DNA of 5,613 nucleotides from DASYXZ01 sp035934315 (GCA_035934315.1 DASYXZ010000220.1:1-5613), one strand, 5' to 3'; shown: positions 1 to 5,573, numbered from the stretch's first letter. Translations and numbers: made by a program. The notes: generated from the letters alone by a model not told the origin.

Positions 1-8
1 CCGGCATA

Positions 9-113
9 TCAGACTTCGGGCTCTGTGCAACGGATGCTCGTGAACCCCGCCAGGTCCGGAAGGAAGCAACGGTAGCGAGCCTCTCCGTGTGCCGCAGATC
101 ACCCGGAGTCTGA
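9..113 (+). ncRNA. ffs: Small bacterial signal recognition particle RNA (4.5S type)
   Basis: This is the RNA core of the signal recognition particle, which binds Ffh and directs nascent membrane and secreted proteins to FtsY at the inner membrane. The hallmark apical domain is present at 51-70: CAGG, then TCC, a GGAA tetraloop (58-61), GGA and AGCA. This is the asymmetric/symmetric loop region bound by the Ffh M domain. The RNA folds as one rod: 9-20 pairs with 102-113 (one G-U), ACGGA 30-34 pairs with TCCGT 84-88, and GCTCG 36-40 pairs with CGAGC 76-80. At about 105 nt, with no Alu domain, it is the short form. The ends are set from the closing stem and may be a few bases off. Its place upstream of dnaX matches a common bacterial gene order, which supports the call. 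No clear T-tract terminator follows it. Confidence 0.96.
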
Positions 114-122
114 CCCAAATTA

Positions 123-150
123 TTTTCGATTGATGATTTTCGATTGACGA
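123..150. repeat. 14-bp tandem direct repeat in the ffs-dnaX spacer
   Basis: TTTTCGATTGATGA (123-136) is followed at once by TTTTCGATTGACGA (137-150); the two units differ at one base. The unit resembles the reverse complement of the CAATCGGCAAT motif found just before dnaX (217-227), so the leader seems to be built from related short units. Replication slippage is the simplest origin. A regulatory role is possible but not shown. Confidence 0.75.
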
Positions 151-158
151 TGTATGAA
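130..158 (+). promoter_or_regulatory. Weak candidate sigma-70-type promoter for dnaX
   Basis: TTGATG (130-135) and TATGAA (153-158) are separated by 17 bp, and each matches the -35/-10 consensus at 4 of 6 positions. The site lies in AT-rich sequence between the SRP RNA and dnaX, where a dnaX promoter could be expected. It overlaps the tandem repeat, so the hexamers may be by-products of low-complexity sequence. Read-through from the ffs promoter, which lies outside the window, is an alternative. Confidence 0.25.
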
Positions 159-237
159 TTTTAATTTTTTGAGTGGCAGTCCAACGAAGTGATCGGCGAT
201 GGTACAACGGCTTCTTCAATCGGCAATCTAAAATTCC

Positions 238-1968
238 ATGTCTTACCAGGTTATTGCCCGCAAATATCGGCCCCAGGTTTTTGACGAAGTGGTGGGCCAG
301 CGCCTGATCACCGAGACGCTGAAGAATGCGATTCTGCACAACCGCGTGGCGCACGGATATATTTTTTCCGGAGGGCGTGGCGTGGGCAAAACCACCTCGG
401 CGCGCATCCTGGCCAAGGGTGTGAATTGCGTTCAAGGGCCCACGGTGACGCCCTGCGGCGTGTGTCCATCCTGCACGGAAATCACCGCCGGCAATTCCGT
501 GGACGTTCTTGAAATCGATGCTGCCTCCAACCGCGGCATTGATGAAATCCGCCAGTTGCGCGAGACCGTCCGCTACCTGCCCGCCCGCGATCGCTACAAA
601 ATTTTTATCATCGACGAAGTTCACATGCTCACCACGGAAGCCTTCAACGCGCTGCTGAAGACGCTGGAGGAACCTCCCCCGCAGTCGCTTTTCATAATGG
701 CCACCACGGAGCCGCACAAACTTCCCGCCACCATCCAGTCGCGGTGCCAGCACTTTGCTTTCCGGCTTCTCGACTACCATGAGATTTTTGCCCAGCTTGA
801 GCGCATTTGCGCCTCGGAAAAAATCGCGGCCGATGAAGGGGCGCTGAGCGCCCTCGCCCAGGCGGGAGAAGGCAGCTTGCGTGACGCCTTTTCGCTCCTC
901 GATCAGGTGATCGCCTCCTGCGGGGATAAGTTGGACGACGATCGCGTCCGCCAATTGCTGGGAGTGGTGCCGGCAAAATTCCTGAGGGAGCTGATGGAAG
1001 GCATCCACGCGGGCGACAGCGCGCGAGTGCTCGACCGGGCGTCACAACTGGCGGCGGAGGGTTATGAGCTGGCGCACTTCTGCGGAGAATTCACCCGCTT
1101 CGTGCGTAATTTGATGGTGGCCAGGAGCTGCGGAGCTGCGAGTCCTCTGTTGCAAGTTCCGAATGACGAACGGAAAGCGTTGGGCGAGCTGGCCAAACTT
1201 TTCAGCGAAGAAGACTTGACGCGATTCTTCCAAATTCTCCTGCACACTGAGGCGGAACTCAAGTACTCGCGCGAGCCGAGGTTTCACCTGGAACTCGGCC
1301 TGATGAAATTGGTTCATGCCCGGCGGCTGGCCACGCTTGAAGAATTAATTGCAGGGCTCAGCGGATCGAGCCCGGCGGAGAAGCCATCGGGCGCCAGCCG
1401 GCCTGGCACTACCGCAATTCCTGCGGGTCCACTTCCGGCGAAGGCAGCCGAGGCCGTGCCGTCGCGCCGCGAGACAACGCAAGCGAGTCCAGAGCGCTCA
1501 CACGCTTCCGCAGCTACAGCCGCTGTGGGGCCGCGCCCTGCACCCGGTCATGCCGCCGGCGGGGCAACAATGGTCCCGGCGGCAATTCCCCCAGCCACAG
1601 AAGACTCGCGTCTGACGGCCATCAAGGCGCTTGCTCACAAGACGCAAAAATATCTGGGTACTTGTTTAGACCCAGCTGTCGGTTGGCGGTTTGAGAATGG
1701 AGAAGTGCGTTTTCTTTTTGCCCGGAAGGATGCGGGAATTATGGACATGCTCAACAGCCGCACGCAGCAGGAAATGTTGCGCTCTATTTGTTCGCAGGTC
1801 CTGGGCCAGCCGGTAAAGATTTATGTTACACTCCAGGACAAGCAAGAGGGTGGCCGGACGGCGCGGCCTTCAGCACGGGAACGCGCCAGCCAGGACGCTG
1901 GGGTGGAGGCTTTCAAGAAAAGATTTGACTGCACCGTGGTTGATGCCAAAGACTTGAACCAGGAGTGA
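238..1968 (+). CDS. dnaX: DNA polymerase III subunit gamma/tau (clamp loader ATPase)
   Basis: DnaX is the ATPase motor of the clamp loader, which opens and places the beta clamp on primed DNA and links polymerase cores at the fork. The N-terminus (MSYQVIARKYRPQ...VVGQ) is canonical and fixes the start, although no Shine-Dalgarno precedes it. Visible motifs are Walker A GGRGVGKT at 45-52, a zinc-binding set C64/C73/C76/C79, Walker B IIDEVH at 124-129, sensor 1 ATTEPHKLP at 155-163, the SRC arginine finger R169 and sensor 2 GSLRDAFSLLDQ at 212-223 (R215). The clamp-loader collar domain spans about 224-365. A low-complexity Ala/Pro/Ser linker (about 378-455) leads to a small C-terminal domain (about 456-530) and a charged tail. 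At 576 aa it is tau-like in length. I see no convincing slippery heptamer for making a short gamma form. The stop lies 3 nt before ybaB. Confidence 0.97.
   Translation: MSYQVIARKYRPQVFDEVVGQRLITETLKNAILHNRVAHGYIFSGGRGVGKTTSARILAKGVNCVQGPTVTPCGVCPSCTEITAGNSVDVLEIDAASNRGIDEIRQLRETVRYLPARDRYKIFIIDEVHMLTTEAFNALLKTLEEPPPQSLFIMATTEPHKLPATIQSRCQHFAFRLLDYHEIFAQLERICASEKIAADEGALSALAQAGEGSLRDAFSLLDQVIASCGDKLDDDRVRQLLGVVPAKFLRELMEGIHAGDSARVLDRASQLAAEGYELAHFCGEFTRFVRNLMVARSCGAASPLLQVPNDERKALGELAKLFSEEDLTRFFQILLHTEAELKYSREPRFHLELGLMKLVHARRLATLEELIAGLSGSSPAEKPSGASRPGTTAIPAGPLPAKAAEAVPSRRETTQASPERSHASAATAAVGPRPAPGHAAGGATMVPAAIPPATEDSRLTAIKALAHKTQKYLGTCLDPAVGWRFENGEVRFLFARKDAGIMDMLNSRTQQEMLRSICSQVLGQPVKIYVTLQDKQEGGRTARPSARERASQDAGVEAFKKRFDCTVVDAKDLNQE
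1961..1965 (+). promoter_or_regulatory. Shine-Dalgarno of ybaB inside the dnaX 3' end
   Basis: AGGAG lies 6 nt before the ybaB ATG (1972) and overlaps the last sense codons of dnaX. This supports the chosen ybaB start and suggests translational coupling. It is notable because neither dnaX nor recR has such a site. Confidence 0.8.
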
Positions 1969-1971
1969 ACC

Positions 1972-2283
1972 ATGAAAAATCTGCAACAGATGCAGCAGGT
2001 CATGAAGCAAGTGCAGCAGATGCAGGAGCAGCTTCAGAAACAACTGGATGAGCTGATCGTGGAAGCTTCATCGGGCGGTGGCATGGTATCGGTCAGAATG
2101 AATGGCCAGAAAAATCTGGTGGCCGTCCACGTGGACCGCGAGGTCTTTGCCAGCGGGGATCTGGAAATGCTTCAGGACCTTTTCCAGGCGGCGGTAAACG
2201 AAGCGGCCCGGAAGGTGGACGAGCAGATGGCCAGCCGGGTGGGGAATCTGGCGGGCGGCCTTAACATTCCTGGCTTGACTTAG
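1972..2283 (+). CDS. ybaB: YbaB/EbfC family nucleoid-associated protein
   Basis: This small DNA-binding protein belongs to the YbaB/EbfC family, whose members form tweezer-like dimers and coat DNA as nucleoid-associated proteins. At 103 aa it has the usual family length. The N-terminal third (1-30) is a Met/Gln/Leu-rich amphipathic helix with Q-M-Q repeats. The family core follows: EASSGGGMVSVRMNGQKNLV (31-50), acidic DREVF and DLEMLQDL segments, and then the conserved helix with AVNEAARKVDEQM. The C-terminus ends in a flexible Gly/Leu-rich GGLNIPGL tail typical of the family. The start is supported by AGGAG at 6-nt spacing. It sits 3 nt after dnaX, and the dnaX-ybaB-recR order is conserved in many bacteria, so a shared transcript is likely. 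Its exact role in this organism cannot be read from sequence. Confidence 0.95.
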   Translation: MKNLQQMQQVMKQVQQMQEQLQKQLDELIVEASSGGGMVSVRMNGQKNLVAVHVDREVFASGDLEMLQDLFQAAVNEAARKVDEQMASRVGNLAGGLNIPGLT

Positions 2284-2299
2284 CGGTAAAAAGTAAGCC

Positions 2300-2349
2300 G
2301 TAGCGCCGCCGTTTAGGACGGCAATTGCGGGGCTGAGTCCCCGCGCCAC
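2300..2349. repeat. Double-hairpin REP-like palindromic element between ybaB and recR
   Basis: Two adjacent perfect hairpins are present. GCCGT/ACGGC (2308-2312 with 2318-2322) has a 5-nt loop, and GCGGGG/CCCCGC (2327-2332 with 2339-2344) has a 6-nt loop. The flanks, GTAGC at 2300-2304 and GCCAC at 2345-2349, can pair with one mismatch, giving a possible three-way junction. No T-run follows, so it is not a standard intrinsic terminator. The compact, GC-rich symmetrical form inside an operon resembles dispersed REP-like elements. To my recollection similar sequences recur in acidobacterial intergenic regions, but no second copy lies in this window. It could stabilise or process the mRNA between ybaB and recR. 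Confidence 0.6.
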
Positions 2350-2380
2350 TCACCCAAATTTCGAATTTCCAATATTCACC

Positions 2381-2980
2381 ATGAAAGATTTCGCCGAGCC
2401 GCTGGCTCGCTTGATTGATGAGCTAAAGCGTTTGCCGGGAATTGGCCAGAAATCCGCCCAACGCCTGGCCTTCCACCTGGAACGCGCGCCGCGCGAGGAA
2501 GCCGCGCGCCTGGCCGAAGCCATTCTCGAAGTCAAAGATAAAATCAAACTGTGCAGCGTTTGCAATAATCTCACTGAACTTGACCCTTGCGAATATTGCT
2601 CGGATTCGTCCCGCACTGCTGATGTGATCTGCATTGTGGAAACTCCCTACAACGTGATTTCCATTGAGAAGACGCGCGAATTTCACGGGCGCTATCACGT
2701 TCTCCATGGCGCGCTTTCACCGTTGCAAGGCGTGGGGCCGGACCAGTTGAAAATCAAGAGCCTCTTGGACCGTTTGAAAGACGGCCAGGTGAAGGAGCTC
2801 ATCGTGGCTACCAACCCCAATGTTGAAGGCGAGGCGACGGCCATTTATCTTTCCAAACTCATCAAGCCGCTGGGCGTTCGTGTGACCCGAATCGCCATGG
2901 GCATTCCGGTTGGTTCCGAGCTCGAATTCGCTGATGAAATCACCGTGCTCAAATCGATGGAAGGCCGCCGGGAAATTTAG
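2381..2980 (+). CDS. recR: Recombination mediator protein RecR
   Basis: RecR works with RecF and RecO to load RecA on gapped, SSB-coated DNA during post-replication repair. At 199 aa the protein has the standard length. Domains in order: an N-terminal helix-hairpin-helix (about 8-32, LKRLPGIGQKSAQRLAFHL), a C4 zinc finger (C58, C61, C70, C73), a Toprim domain (about 80-175) with ICIVETPYNV at 83-92, HVLHGALSPLQGVGP at 106-120 and NPNVEGEATA at 145-154, then a C-terminal segment with GIPVGSELEFADE and the usual ending GRREI. All key residues are present. It lies 97 nt after ybaB with the palindromic element between, and it lacks a recognisable Shine-Dalgarno; the sequence before the ATG is AT-rich (2352-2378). 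The start is nevertheless firm, because the N-terminus aligns with the family from the first residues. Confidence 0.97.
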   Translation: MKDFAEPLARLIDELKRLPGIGQKSAQRLAFHLERAPREEAARLAEAILEVKDKIKLCSVCNNLTELDPCEYCSDSSRTADVICIVETPYNVISIEKTREFHGRYHVLHGALSPLQGVGPDQLKIKSLLDRLKDGQVKELIVATNPNVEGEATAIYLSKLIKPLGVRVTRIAMGIPVGSELEFADEITVLKSMEGRREI

Positions 2981-3012
2981 TTTTTCGAAATGTGTCTGGA
3001 CAATCGGCAATA

Positions 3013-3086
3013 ACAGGGCCCCAGAGTTTCCACCGGTGTTGATGCTCTTGCACCGCCCAAGTGCGGGGCAACTTACAACACCCTGT
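3013..3086. repeat. Nested inverted repeats in the convergent recR spacer
   Basis: Two perfect inverted pairs nest here: ACAGGG (3013-3018) with CCCTGT (3081-3086), and GGTGTTG (3035-3041) with CAACACC (3076-3082). They overlap by two bases on the 3' side and so compete in part. Shorter pairs lie inside (CCGC 3053-3056 with GCGG 3063-3066; CGGTG 3034-3038 with CACCG 3051-3055). No T-tract follows on either strand. The region lies between two convergent genes, so folded RNA could help end transcription, or this could be the remnant of a mobile repeat. Confidence 0.45.
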
Positions 3087-3098
3087 CCCACGCCTCGC

Positions 3099-3146
3099 GC
3101 AAGGGACGCCCAAGGCAAGGCTACGCAGGCGCAAGGTACGCCTCCA
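3099..3146. repeat. Degenerate 16-bp tandem repeat, three units
   Basis: Three units begin at 3099, 3115 and 3131, an exact 16-bp period. They share GCAAGG followed by an ACGC core: GCAAGGGACGCC, GCAAGGCTACGC and GCAAGGTACGCC. The first and third extend to 14-bp near-identical copies (3097-3110 and 3129-3142, one mismatch). No coding potential is apparent here. This is probably a decayed minisatellite or part of a larger intergenic repeat. Confidence 0.55.
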
Positions 3147-3178
3147 CGGACCATTAGCCAGGGACAACGAGTGCCTCA

Positions 3179-5320
3179 CTACCGCCACTTCATATCCAAC
3201 GCGTAGATTTCGATAAATCCGAGGTCTTGGGTAATCACGAGGGAATCATCAGGGGTAAGGCCGCTGCCCCAGCCTGTGGGTGCGCCCGTGCCCTGGAGGG
3301 AGGCGAGCCGCTCGAGTTTCCCATCGGCAAGTCGGATACGGTAAATTGCGCGATTAACTTCCGTGCTGTCAAAGTAAAAGTATTTGCCATTGTGAGACCA
3401 GGAAGGATTATTGACGGGGGGCGAATTCAGACTGCGCCATTTTCCAGTCACCCAATCGAAGACGCGCAAGCGCCGGGAAGTGATTGTCAAGGCGGCGATG
3501 TAGCGCCCATCCGGCGACCAGCGCGCCGTCCACAAGTTTTCCGAGCCCGGCAGATCCGTTGTCGCTTTTGTTTCCAGATCGACCAAATGGATGCCAAGGC
3601 GGTCATGTTCAACGGCCTCGCTAATCGGCCAATCTCCGAAGACAATCCTTCTGCCATCGGGCGACCAACTGGGAATGCCTTCGTCCGTCGTCCCGGAAGT
3701 CAGCATTCTGGGCGCTCCGCCTTGTGACGGGATCAGGTAGATCCTCCATGGCTGGCCAGGCTCGCGCGCCCGCATGGCGATTTGTTTCCCATCAGGCGAC
3801 CATGCGAATCCATCGACCTCCAATGGCGGGAAGGTGAGTTGAATGGGAGCGTCACCGTCCGGCCTTGCGCGCCACAATGCGTGCTGAGGAAGGCTGAGAT
3901 ACGCTATCGACTGACCGTCTGGAGAGAGATTGGCCCAGTAAGCGGGGATTCCACGCAAGTAAGGAACGAACTCTTTGAGCCTCGCGTCATAGCGCGCTAA
4001 TTCCGGGCGATGTTGCAAGCCTAAGGCGAAGATTTTCTCACTGTCCAAACCCGGTACCGCCGAAATGAACTCGAACGGCCCTGCGGACCCCAGTTGAGTT
4101 GGCAGGCTTGCCGCTGAGTGAAAGAGACTGCGACGATCATCGAGAGCCGCGATGAAACTTCTCGCGCCCGAATTTAGTGCTGCAGTGAAGACAAAGTAGC
4201 TGCCGTCAGGTGTCCAAGATCCTCCTTTGGAAAAAGCATAACGCTGGAGGACCCGCCTAAGGTTTCCGCCGCGCCCACCTATGTCCCAGATCTCGTCTGG
4301 GTCTCCGCTGGGCGGGTGCAAAAGTATTCGCAAAGTTCTGCCGTCTGGGGACCATGATATTCCGCCGATACTGCTCTTCATCGTAACGAGCTTTTGAGAT
4401 TCCATTCCATTAGATTTGGCCAGATAGAGATCGGGACCAATTGAATAGGCCAGACGTTGACCCTCCGGAGACCAGGCGGCGCAATCGGCGGCCAGATTTC
4501 CCAATCGGCGTGGGGTACCGCCGGAGGTGGGCAAAGTCCAAAGCGCTTCTCCTTGTCCACCCGAAGCAGAAGTGCCAAGCAAGATCTGGGAGCGGGCGGG
4601 CGAAACCGCGAACAGCGTGAACTTGGGGAAAGGCGTCTGAATGGGAACCGGGTCACCTCCAGACACGGGAATCGATACCAGGGAGTTTGCGCCGTCAGTC
4701 GTTTTTTCCACAAAGTAGAGGCGAGGCCCGTCGGTGAGGAGTGGGCCCAGCTTCGTCCGTCCATCGCTGGTGAGTTGCGAGTAGTGCACGATTCGGGGCG
4801 AAGGCAAAGACGCGTGCAGCCGCAGAGCGGCAATCAGAGCAGCAAGGCTGAGTACTGTGACACCGGCAACTAAAGCCCATCGCCATGTCCGATGCCCTGC
4901 TCGCACCAACACGGCTTTCGAAACTTGTCTGGTGGCATCAGGCTCGGCGGGAAGTGCAACATTAATGGTATTCGAAGTGGCGCCATTTCGCACGGTGAGT
5001 TCAACAGGCGCCACAAAGCGATAACCGCGGCGAGGCACGGTTTCAATAAACCGGTTGCCATGGTTTCTCTCATCACCCAGAGTCTTGCGCAGCAGGTGGA
5101 TGGTGAAGCTGAGGTTGCCTTCTTCCACAAAGGTCTCCGGCCAGACCTTGTCCATCAAGATCTGTTTTTCCACAAGTTCGCCATGACTCTCCAGCAGGAC
5201 GAGGAGCGTTTCAAGGGCTTTCTGCCTGAGGGGAACCGGTCGGCCATCGCAAAAAAGCAGCCGTCTGCCACTATCGAGTTGGAATGGGCCAAACTGGTAA
5301 ATGGGCTTGTCGGAAGACAT
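3179..5320 (-). CDS. Membrane-anchored winged-helix regulator with TolB/WD40-like beta-propeller
   Basis: This 713-aa protein looks like a one-component transmembrane regulator. Residues about 7-106 form a CadC/OmpR-type winged helix: FGPFQLD at 10-16, the recognition-helix region EEGNLSFTIHLLRKTLGDE at 66-84 and the wing FIETVPRRGYRFVAPV at 91-106. A linker (about 107-143) leads to one hydrophobic segment (about 148-167) flanked by Arg and Trp, most likely a membrane helix with the DNA-binding end in the cytoplasm. The rest is a TolB/PD40-type propeller with repeated W/L-S-P-D-G motifs at 323, 369 (WTPDG), 465, 507, 552 and 601, plus weaker copies at 284, 641 and 688. No receiver or kinase domain is present, and no catalytic triad of a peptidase is evident, so the propeller probably senses a ligand or protein. 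The start is supported by GAGGG 4 nt upstream (5324-5328 on the + strand). Target genes are unknown. The architecture is common in Acidobacteriota. Confidence 0.9.
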   Translation of the reverse strand: MSSDKPIYQFGPFQLDSGRRLLFCDGRPVPLRQKALETLLVLLESHGELVEKQILMDKVWPETFVEEGNLSFTIHLLRKTLGDERNHGNRFIETVPRRGYRFVAPVELTVRNGATSNTINVALPAEPDATRQVSKAVLVRAGHRTWRWALVAGVTVLSLAALIAALRLHASLPSPRIVHYSQLTSDGRTKLGPLLTDGPRLYFVEKTTDGANSLVSIPVSGGDPVPIQTPFPKFTLFAVSPARSQILLGTSASGGQGEALWTLPTSGGTPRRLGNLAADCAAWSPEGQRLAYSIGPDLYLAKSNGMESQKLVTMKSSIGGISWSPDGRTLRILLHPPSGDPDEIWDIGGRGGNLRRVLQRYAFSKGGSWTPDGSYFVFTAALNSGARSFIAALDDRRSLFHSAASLPTQLGSAGPFEFISAVPGLDSEKIFALGLQHRPELARYDARLKEFVPYLRGIPAYWANLSPDGQSIAYLSLPQHALWRARPDGDAPIQLTFPPLEVDGFAWSPDGKQIAMRAREPGQPWRIYLIPSQGGAPRMLTSGTTDEGIPSWSPDGRRIVFGDWPISEAVEHDRLGIHLVDLETKATTDLPGSENLWTARWSPDGRYIAALTITSRRLRVFDWVTGKWRSLNSPPVNNPSWSHNGKYFYFDSTEVNRAIYRIRLADGKLERLASLQGTGAPTGWGSGLTPDDSLVITQDLGFIEIYALDMKWR

Positions 5321-5323
5321 TAG

Positions 5324-5328
5324 CCCTC
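5324..5328 (-). promoter_or_regulatory. Shine-Dalgarno of the winged-helix regulator
   Basis: Reading on the - strand, GAGGG lies just before CTA-ATG. The spacing is slightly short but acceptable. It supports the start at 5320, which also gives the usual short lead (MSSDKPIYQ) before the winged helix. Confidence 0.6.
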
Positions 5329-5387
5329 GCTAAGAATTGCTAATAAATTTCTAAAGCCCCGCTAAGGACTTCGCTGCGATTGTTCCG

Positions 5388-5403
5388 TAATGTTACCACA
5401 TTA
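5388..5403. promoter_or_regulatory. 16-bp perfect palindrome, candidate operator
   Basis: TAATGT-TACC-ACATTA has perfect 6-bp half-sites around a 4-bp spacer and is centred about 75 bp upstream of the regulator start. That position and shape fit an operator for a dimeric DNA-binding protein, possibly the regulator itself. OmpR/CadC-type proteins often prefer direct repeats, so another regulator could also bind it. On the - strand a weak -10-like TAACAT overlaps the right part of the palindrome, with a poor TCAATT 16 bp upstream. Confidence 0.4.
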
Positions 5404-5414
5404 GTAAGCGGAAT

Positions 5415-5435
5415 TGACTAATTTTTACATAGTCA
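5415..5435. repeat. Inverted repeat TGACTA/TAGTCA
   Basis: TGACTA (5415-5420) and TAGTCA (5430-5435) are perfect inverted 6-mers around a 9-nt AT-rich loop. The right arm is shared with the larger hairpin that follows, so only one of the two can form at a time in a + strand transcript. Confidence 0.5.
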
Positions 5436-5475
5436 GGCGGTAAGCGTGGTCTGGCACGTTGACCGCCAGAGACTA
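5430..5475 (+). repeat. Long imperfect hairpin upstream of the transposase start
   Basis: The stem is built from TAGTC/GACTA (5430-5434 with 5471-5475), GGCGGT/ACCGCC (5436-5441 with 5462-5467), an A-G mismatch, an A-T pair, a G-T wobble, and CGTG/CACG (5445-5448 with 5455-5458) around a 6-nt loop. It has no T-run behind it. It lies about 100 nt before the transposase start. It may be a leader structure that keeps outside transcription from reaching the transposase, a subterminal element of the insertion sequence, or an independent repeat. Confidence 0.55.
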
Positions 5476-5562
5476 GAAGTCATTTCAAAACCCTGTACAA
5501 AGGACTAAATTTAAGGTAGTTATTTTCCCGTGGAGGGGGATCGCGCAAGAGAACAGCGCCAG

Positions 5563-5570
5563 AGGGAGGG
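5563..5570 (+). promoter_or_regulatory. Shine-Dalgarno of the partial transposase gene
   Basis: AGGGAGGG sits 3 nt before the ATG at 5574. It is the most purine-rich ribosome binding site in the window and decides the start. An in-frame stop (TAG at 5517) lies upstream with no other start codon between. Confidence 0.55.
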
Positions 5571-5573
5571 CCG

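Noticed and set aside
816..826. Programmed -1 frameshift site in dnaX (run of six A)
   Set aside because: The codon register (GAA AAA ATC) does not give an X-XXY-YYZ heptamer, and it lies within the ATPase domain, far upstream of where a gamma form would end.
1349..1615. 88-aa + frame inside dnaX
   Set aside because: It lies in the GC-rich Ala/Pro linker of DnaX in another frame. It is Arg-rich in a shadow-like way, and no frameshift signal leads into it.
2327..2344. Intrinsic terminator after ybaB
   Set aside because: The hairpin is strong but is followed by CGCCACTCACCC rather than a T-run, and recR downstream is probably co-transcribed.
3097..3146. CRISPR-like array
   Set aside because: The units are 16-bp, degenerate and contiguous, with no unique spacers and no cas genes nearby.
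2717..3154. 145-aa - strand open frame across the recR end and the spacer
   Set aside because: It is antisense to the conserved RecR Toprim region for most of its length, and its remainder covers repeats; no ribosome binding site or family match.
2910..3206. 98-aa + strand open frame overlapping the recR end and the spacer
   Set aside because: It starts inside recR in another frame and runs through the repeat-rich spacer; nothing supports translation.
3227..3727. 166-aa + strand open frame opposite the regulator gene
   Set aside because: It is antisense to the propeller region, has no ribosome binding site and no family-like motif; the WSPDG-rich reverse strand explains the open frame.
4892..5323. 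143-aa + strand open frame opposite the winged-helix domain
   Set aside because: It is fully antisense to a domain with clear CadC/OmpR motifs, and its composition looks like a codon shadow.
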